Source: Isosphaeraceae bacterium (lineage in GTDB: Bacteria > Planctomycetota > Planctomycetia > Isosphaerales > Isosphaeraceae). Taken from it: DNA of 64,000 bases. How positions within the stretch are numbered: the stretch's first letter is position 1; the number at the start of each line of letters is the position of its first letter. Shown piece after piece: positions 59,063-64,000 of this stretch. The notes beneath the pieces are model-generated. The model was not told where the DNA came from, made no database searches, and saw only the letters and a list, made by a program, of their open reading frames with translations. The stretch is taken from assembly GCA_021324445.1 (NCBI GenBank), contig JAJPJC010000540.1:44267-108266 (forward strand), given 5' to 3'. Made by a program: the position numbers and the translations under genes.

Positions 59063-61482
59063 TGGCGGCACAGGATGACGAACAGGACCAGCTCCGCGCG
59101 GTCGCCCTCCTGAATGCCCAGAGCATTCTCACCGCGCGCCGCCGCGCCGAGGAGGCGTTGCGCAAACAATCGGAGTGGTTGCGGATCACGCTGGCCAGTA
59201 TCGGCGACGCCGTCATCAGCACCGACGCCGAGGGCCGGGTGACGTTCATGAATGGCGTGGCCGAGGCGCTGACGGGCTGGCCGGAAGCCGAGGCCCTGGG
59301 CCGTCCGATCCCGGACGTCTTCCCGATCGTCCACGAACGAACCCGCCAACCGGTGGAGAACCCGGTCCTCCGTGCCTTGCGGGAGGGGACGACGGCGGGC
59401 CTGGGGAACCACACGGTCCTCATCGCCCGGGACGGGACGGAACGGCCCATCGACGACAGCGCCGCCCCGATGCGGGACGAGAGTGGCAGCATGCTTGGGG
59501 CGGTCCAGGTCTTCCGCGAGGTCTCCGAGCGCAAGCGGGCCGAGGAGGTCCGGGCGCGGCTGGCGGCCATCGTCGAGTCGTCCGAGGATGCGATTGTCAG
59601 CAAGACGCTCGACGGCATCATCCGGTCGTGGAACGCCGGGGCCGAGCGGCTCTTCGGCTACACCGCCGCGGAGGCTGTGGGCAAATCGATCACCTTGATC
59701 ATCCCGTCGGAACGGTATGACGAGGAACGCGGGATCCTGGCGCGGCTGGCGCGCGGGGAGCGGATCGAGCACTTCGAGACCGTCCGCGTGGCCAAGGATG
59801 GCCGGCGGATCGACATCTCCTTGACCATCTCCCCCGTCCGCGACGACACGGGGCGTGTCATCGGCGCGTCGAAGGTCGCGCGGGACATCACCGAGCGGAA
59901 GCGGGCGGAGGCCGAGCGGCGGCGACTCCAGGAGGAGGTCGAGGCCGAGCGCGCGCGGCTGGCCGAAGTGTTCCACCGGGCACCCTCGTTCCTGGCCATC
60001 CTTCGCGGGCCGGAGCACGTCTTCGAGCTGGCCAACGCCCGCTACTACCAGCTCATCGGCAAGCGGGACATCCTCGGCAAGCCGGCCCGCGCCGCCCTGC
60101 CGGAGTTCGCCGGCCAGGGCTTTTTCGAGCTGCTGGATCGCGTCTACCAATCGGGCGAGGTGGTCGTCGGCACGGACATGCGGGTCATGGTCCAGCGCGA
60201 ACCCGGCCAGCCGCTGGAAGCACGGTTCATCGAGTTCGTCTACCAGCCGCTCCGGGCCGTGGACGGCTCCGTCTCGGGCATCCTCACCCAGGGGGTGGAC
60301 CAGACCGATCGCAAGCGGGCCGAGGAGGCGCTGCGGGAGGCCGACCGCCGCAAGGAGGAGTTCCTGGCGCTGCTGGCGCATGAGCTGCGGAACCCGCTGG
60401 CGCCGCTCCGCAACGGACTGCACGTGATGCGACTGGCCGGCGGTGACGCCAGGGCGATCGCCGAGGCGCGCGCGATGATGGAGCGGCAGCTCGGGCACAT
60501 GGTGCGGCTCATCGACGACCTGCTCGACATCTCGCGCATCAGTCAGAACAAGATAGAACTCCGCAGGGCCAGGGTCCTGCTCGGAGAGATCATCAACTAC
60601 GCCCTGGAGAGCGCTCGACCCGCCATCGAGGCCGGCGGACACGACCTGGCCGTCTCGATGCCGACCGAACCGGTGTGGCTCGACGCCGACCTCACCCGGC
60701 TCGCCCAGGTCTTCTCGAACTTGCTCACCAATAGCGCCAAATACACCGAACCCGGCGGCCGGATCTGGCTCACCGCCGTGGCCGGCGGCGGCCAGGTGGT
60801 CATCACCATCCGGGACACGGGGATGGGCATCCCCGCGGGGGCTCTCCCGCGCCTCTTCGAGATGTTCTCTCAGGTCGACCGGAACAAGGAAAGCGCCAGC
60901 GACGGGCTCGGGATCGGGCTGGCGCTGGTCAAAGGTCTGGTCGAGATGCACGGCGGCACGGTCTGGGCCGAAAGCGGGGGTGCCGGTCAGGGGAGCACTT
61001 TCACCGTTCGGCTGCCGGCGCTGGGGTCTCGTGTCCAGGTCCCCTCCGGCACGCCGAGCGACCAGGAACCACGCGTCCGCGGTCCCGGGCAGCGGATCCT
61101 GGTGGTGGATGACCACCGCGACGCGGCGCGTTCGATGGCCCGGGTGCTCACGCTCCTGGGGAACGAGGTCCGCACGGCGCACGATGGCATCGCGGCCGTG
61201 GCCGCCGCGGAGGAATTCCGGCCCGAGCTCATCCTGATGGACGTGGGGATGCCGCGCCTCAATGGTTACGAGGCCACGCGCCGCATCCGCCAGCAACCGT
61301 GGGGGCGTTCCATCACCATCATGGCACTCACCGGATGGGGCCAGGAGGCCGACCGAGTCCAGTCACGAGAGGCCGGCTGCGACGGCCACCTGGTCAAGCC
61401 GGTCAACCTCTTCGACCTGGAGCGGCACCTGAGCGAGCTGGCCGGCCGGCGCAGTCGCGACCACGCCAGGCCGGATCGGTGA
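59062..61482 (+). CDS. Soluble PAS-domain hybrid sensor histidine kinase
   Basis: An 806-residue protein without membrane segments. Order: a helical start, PAS 1 (~40-150, ITLASIGDAVISTDAEGRVT), PAS 2 (~165-280, VESSEDAIVSKTLDGIIRSW), a coiled coil (~278-302), PAS 3 (~303-418, FHRAPSFLAILRGPEHVFEL), HisKA with His440 (FLALLAHELRNPLAPLRN), HATPase (~550-665, NLLTNSAKYTEPGG, DTGMGIPAGALP, GLGIGLALVKGLVEMHGG) and a C-terminal receiver with Asp727 (LILMDVGMPRLNG) and KPV. It probably senses a small cytoplasmic ligand or redox state and relays phosphate to an unknown histidine phosphotransfer protein. It is coupled to the preceding MetE-like gene. Confidence 0.93.
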   Translation: MAAQDDEQDQLRAVALLNAQSILTARRRAEEALRKQSEWLRITLASIGDAVISTDAEGRVTFMNGVAEALTGWPEAEALGRPIPDVFPIVHERTRQPVENPVLRALREGTTAGLGNHTVLIARDGTERPIDDSAAPMRDESGSMLGAVQVFREVSERKRAEEVRARLAAIVESSEDAIVSKTLDGIIRSWNAGAERLFGYTAAEAVGKSITLIIPSERYDEERGILARLARGERIEHFETVRVAKDGRRIDISLTISPVRDDTGRVIGASKVARDITERKRAEAERRRLQEEVEAERARLAEVFHRAPSFLAILRGPEHVFELANARYYQLIGKRDILGKPARAALPEFAGQGFFELLDRVYQSGEVVVGTDMRVMVQREPGQPLEARFIEFVYQPLRAVDGSVSGILTQGVDQTDRKRAEEALREADRRKEEFLALLAHELRNPLAPLRNGLHVMRLAGGDARAIAEARAMMERQLGHMVRLIDDLLDISRISQNKIELRRARVLLGEIINYALESARPAIEAGGHDLAVSMPTEPVWLDADLTRLAQVFSNLLTNSAKYTEPGGRIWLTAVAGGGQVVITIRDTGMGIPAGALPRLFEMFSQVDRNKESASDGLGIGLALVKGLVEMHGGTVWAESGGAGQGSTFTVRLPALGSRVQVPSGTPSDQEPRVRGPGQRILVVDDHRDAARSMARVLTLLGNEVRTAHDGIAAVAAAEEFRPELILMDVGMPRLNGYEATRRIRQQPWGRSITIMALTGWGQEADRVQSREAGCDGHLVKPVNLFDLERHLSELAGRRSRDHARPDR

Positions 61483-61624
61483 GACGGTGTCGGAAACGCC
61501 CTTAGCCCGTGGCCCTTCAGGCCACCTGAGACGGGGCGTGCCACGGTCCCGGGAGTTCCCCTTGGGCTGGGCTCCCGCGGCCGTACCGGCCGCAGCCAAC
61601 CGACGTGCTCGGCTTCCCGGTTGG

Positions 61625-62845
61625 TCATTCCCCGTCCGGTCCTCCGGCCGCCTTGGCCTTGCCGGCGGCGGCCTTTGACCGCGTGGCGCGCTTGGCCTTG
61701 GCGGCGGTTTTCGCGCTGCGACCGCCGGTCCTGGTCTGCGGCGGCTCCAGGGTCTCGACCGTCGAGATCACCAGGCGGCCGCTGCCGGGAGACATCTTGT
61801 AGGTGAAATGCCGGTGGAAGCTCTGGCCCAGGAGCGGTTCGGCGTTCCTCTTGTCGGCCGGCAGGACGGCGCAGACCACGTTGTTGACGATGAACCGGCC
61901 GACCCGCATGGTGGGGATCGTCTTCTGCCGAGCGATCACCACGCCGCCGTCGGCGGTCGTGCAATGGACCTCGGGGTCCGAGGGCGATGGCTCCAGGCCG
62001 ATCTCCGCCGCCAGCTTGGCGGGAATCAACGTGATGCCGGCCCCGGTGTCGAAGATCATGGGGCGCGTTACCTTCCCATTGAAGGTCACATCGACCTCGT
62101 AGACCCCGCCGCCGGTGCGGCGCAGCTCGACGGAGTCGGTGATCACCGTTTTCTCGACCCGTTCCAGCAGCCTGAGGTTGTCCTGGAAGGCACGCGACGG
62201 CCCGAGCTTGGGCTGGGCCGGGGACGTCCGGCCGATCGCCTCGAGGGCCTTGACGACCGCGCCGTTGCTCGCGAGCTCGGCATAGGCCCTGGTCGCGGTA
62301 TCCACGAGCTTGCGGAGGTCGAGGACGACCTGGGTATAGGCCTCGCGCCGCCGCGAGACCTCGCCCTGGAACTGCTGCCGGACCTTGGAGTTGGACCCCT
62401 GGCTCTGGAGCAGCTTGATCCGGGCGATCAGGCCGTTGCTCGCGGTCACGATCTGGTTCCGCTGGGTGATCAGTTGGTTGCGCGCGGCGCCGAAGTAGTT
62501 CCCACTGTTGATCTCCTGGTCGAGCGCGGTGATCTGATCATTGAGGACAATTTGCTGCTGGAGCATCTCCTGGATCATCGCTTCGCGATCCTGACTCCCC
62601 TGCTCGAGGGCCTCCTGCTGCTGGACGGCCAGGTTCAATTGGCGCGACAGGAGTCGCAGCTCGTTCACCTTCTTTTGAACGTCCGCCTCGGCCGAGCCCA
62701 GGACATAGGTGGTCCCGACGCGTTTCAGACCATGGCTCTTGAGCACGTCTTCCGGGGATTGGTCTTCGCCGCGGAGGCCGCCTGCGGCGACGACCGCCAG
62801 GATGGCCGCGACTCCAGCAGTCCACCGCGCCCGACGAGGCCGCAT
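61625..62845 (-). CDS. Exported coiled-coil protein with retropepsin-like aspartic protease domain
   Basis: About 406 residues from the ATG at 62845 (GGGAGCT); a GTG at 62902 overlapping the upstream stop is an alternative. A signal peptide (WTAGVAAILAVVAAGGLRG) is followed by EDVLKSHGLKRVGTTYVLGS and a long helical coiled coil (~50-200, Gln/Leu/Arg-rich). Then TSPAQPKLGPSRAFQDNLRL LERVEK, and a retropepsin domain (~235-345) with MIFDTGAGITLIPAKLAAEI (catalytic Asp) and EPLLGQSFHRHFTYKM. The tail is Lys/Ala-rich. It probably acts in the periplasm as a dimeric aspartic protease. The N-terminal two thirds are paralogous to the product of the upstream gene. Confidence 0.82.
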   Translation of the reverse strand: MRPRRARWTAGVAAILAVVAAGGLRGEDQSPEDVLKSHGLKRVGTTYVLGSAEADVQKKVNELRLLSRQLNLAVQQQEALEQGSQDREAMIQEMLQQQIVLNDQITALDQEINSGNYFGAARNQLITQRNQIVTASNGLIARIKLLQSQGSNSKVRQQFQGEVSRRREAYTQVVLDLRKLVDTATRAYAELASNGAVVKALEAIGRTSPAQPKLGPSRAFQDNLRLLERVEKTVITDSVELRRTGGGVYEVDVTFNGKVTRPMIFDTGAGITLIPAKLAAEIGLEPSPSDPEVHCTTADGGVVIARQKTIPTMRVGRFIVNNVVCAVLPADKRNAEPLLGQSFHRHFTYKMSPGSGRLVISTVETLEPPQTRTGGRSAKTAAKAKRATRSKAAAGKAKAAGGPDGE

Positions 62846-62898
62846 GAGTTCAGCTCCCTGGAGGAGACGACGCCCCGCGCGCGGGGCTGAGGTGCGCT

Positions 62899-63756
62899 TC
62901 ACGATGGGCTGCCCGGCGAGGCCGGACCGGCTGCCGCCTTGCCGGATCGTTTGCCGGCGGGGTGCCGGCGAGCCTTGCGCGCCGGAGGAGCCGGCACGTC
63001 GCCCGCCCCGTCGGCGGCATCCTGTTTCTCGAGGCGATCCAGCACTTTCACGTTCGCCAGGAACTCCCGCGACGGACCGAGCTTCAACGGAGCCCTGGCC
63101 GCGTGCTGGAGGGCATCGCGGGCCTTCTGAAACTCGGGCGCCTGGGCGAGCGCGGCGTACTTCGCGCGGGTTGCCTCCACCAGCCGGCGCAGGTCGACGA
63201 CCGCCTGATGGAGGGACTCGCGCCGGTCGCGGACCTCGGCATCAATCGCCTGCCGGGCCTTCGGGTCGAAGGGCTGGCTCTTGAGCTGGTCCAGGACCGC
63301 CGTCCGCTGGTTGATCTCCGCCTGGAGCTGATTCCGATACGCCACCAGCTCCGCGTACTGCTCCGCGGCGACGCTGTTGAAGAAATAGTTGGAATACCGG
63401 CCGGCCCGCGCCCGGGGAACCTGACGCATCTGCTGGTTGGTGGTGTTGAGCTCCGACCGGAACTGGCTGATCTGCCCCGTGAGCTCCTTCAGCATCGCCT
63501 GACGGTCCTTCTCACTCAGCATTCCCCGCTGTTGAACCAGGGCGCGGCTCAACTGGCCGGCCACGCGCTTGGCCTCATCGAGCTTGGTGCGGATCTCCGA
63601 CTCGGTTGGCAGGACCCAGACCTCACCGGCCTGCTTCAAGCCGAGCTGGGCCAGCGCGTCCTCCGGGCGGCCTTCCCCGGCGGGCCGCCCCGAGCCGGCG
63701 CAGGCGACGGCCAGCCCCACCACCACTCCTGTCCAGTTGATCTGAGCGGGCAACAT
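62899..63756 (-). CDS. Exported coiled-coil protein, paralogue without protease domain
   Basis: A 285-residue protein from the ATG at 63756 (GGAGAG upstream). A signal peptide (about 1-22) is followed by EDALAQLGLKQAGEVWVLPT and a coiled coil with the same pattern as its downstream neighbour (ESEIRTKLDEAKRVAGQLSR, NYFFNSVAAEQYAELVAYRN QLQ) and LKLGPSREFLANVKVLDRLE. It stops where the neighbour's retropepsin domain begins and ends in a Pro/Ala/Lys tail (PAPPARKARRHPAGKRSGKA). The two genes are 53 bases apart on the same strand and look like a tandem duplication with loss or gain of the protease domain. Confidence 0.8.
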   Translation of the reverse strand: MLPAQINWTGVVVGLAVACAGSGRPAGEGRPEDALAQLGLKQAGEVWVLPTESEIRTKLDEAKRVAGQLSRALVQQRGMLSEKDRQAMLKELTGQISQFRSELNTTNQQMRQVPRARAGRYSNYFFNSVAAEQYAELVAYRNQLQAEINQRTAVLDQLKSQPFDPKARQAIDAEVRDRRESLHQAVVDLRRLVEATRAKYAALAQAPEFQKARDALQHAARAPLKLGPSREFLANVKVLDRLEKQDAADGAGDVPAPPARKARRHPAGKRSGKAAAGPASPGSPS

Positions 63757-63893
63757 GGTTCTCTCCCCGGAGCGGCCCAGCCCCATGTCGGCGCGACAAC
63801 TTGGGGATCTCCCCATCTATCATACGCTGAGTGAGGCTCCGCCAGAAAGAGGCCGTCACTCGCTGCGCACGATCTGCCGCGATCGAGGTCTCG

Positions 63894-63922
63894 GGAGCGC
63901 TCGGGACTTCCGAGCGCTCCCT
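63894..63922 (-). terminator. Hairpin, possible terminator of a gene entering from the right edge
   Basis: GGGAGCGCTCGG (63894-63905) and CCGAGCGCTCCC (63911-63922) form a perfect 12-base stem with a 5-base loop. It lies 41 bases past the TAA at 63963-63965 of the possible partial gene. There is no T-run on either side, so termination is uncertain. Confidence 0.45.
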
Positions 63923-63962
63923 GAGACTTGGCGTCACCGCAGGCCTTCCTGGCGGATCGCCG

Positions 63963-64000
63963 TTACGGCTCGAAATCGATGTTCCTGGCCTCCGCGGGCA
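63963..64000 (-). CDS. Possible 3' end of a gene cut by the window edge
   Basis: The minus strand reads PAEARNIDFEP then TAA, in a frame open to the window edge. The hairpin just downstream fits a 3' end. Eleven codons are too few to name a family, so this could be chance. Confidence 0.25.
   Translation of the reverse strand, partial: PAEARNIDFEP

Overview
The window is high-GC bacterial DNA that reads as a chromosomal segment from a planctomycete, probably in or near the Isosphaeraceae. The evidence is the gene content: a Tat-exported DUF1501 protein next to a PQQ-type sugar dehydrogenase with cytochrome c motifs, a DUF1549 remnant, a sulfatase paired with a formylglycine-generating enzyme (FGE), Gfo/Idh/MocA and ThuA proteins with a SUMF1-like partner, a Ser/Thr kinase with WD40 propellers beside an ECF sigma factor, an 'LEGRALLS' secreted protein, and many GC-rich palindromic intergenic repeats. 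Genus and species cannot be fixed from the sequence alone.

Layout. 1-1.7 kb holds a small AT-hook protein and a row of decayed small genes that ends in an intact XRE antitoxin. 1.7-10.1 kb: asparagine synthase, PP2C phosphatase, pseudouridine synthase, a lipoprotein, a TMEM14-like membrane protein, a Gly/Tyr-rich PDZ protein, a nitrilase-family amidase and a small zinc-finger anti-sigma-like protein. 10.1-15.2 kb: a SUMF1-like / Gfo-Idh-MocA / ThuA operon, then ApbE and a small exported protein. 15.4-19.1 kb: a glycosyltransferase - polysaccharide deacetylase - aroA operon ending at a MITE-like element. 19.5-24 kb: an alpha/beta hydrolase, a small lipoprotein, an HU protein with a clear promoter, a coupled pair of YkgJ proteins and a MenC-type enolase. 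24-27.5 kb: a molybdenum cofactor operon (xdhC, nucleotidyltransferase-MoaD fusion, moaE, moaA). 27.7-29.7 kb: a two-gene unit whose retropepsin gene is split by a second MITE copy, and an ABC ATPase. 29.9-39 kb: DUF1501, dehydrogenase-cytochrome, a pseudogene scar (DUF1549 joined to a glycosyltransferase), a beta-helix protein, a SEC-C protein and a UbiD decarboxylase. 39-40.5 kb is a gene-poor region dense in repeats. 40.5-47.3 kb: sulfatase and FGE, a membrane protein, a spherulin-4 glycosidase and a GH5 hydrolase. 47.3-53.8 kb: WD40 kinase, ECF sigma factor and a large exported protein of unknown function. 54-61.5 kb: a duplicated-repeat secreted protein, a CpxR/CpxA-like pair, and a MetE-like protein overlapping a PAS hybrid kinase. 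61.6-63.8 kb: two paralogous coiled-coil proteins, one carrying a retropepsin domain.

The most notable observations are sequence-level events. Two copies of a ~140-bp palindromic MITE-like element with TA target duplications sit one inside a retropepsin gene (excision in silico restores the frame exactly) and one inside the aroA stop codon. A REP-type palindrome follows the FGE gene, whose frame has no stop and runs about 0.6 kb into the sulfatase gene. MoaD is fused to a MocA-like domain with its essential Gly-Gly buried 14 residues from the end. A toxin gene has an internal deletion while its antitoxin is intact. I did not find a clearly new multi-gene defence or metabolic system. The best candidates for new biology are the coiled-coil/retropepsin pair, the MetE-like/hybrid kinase unit and the 54-55 kb repeat protein.
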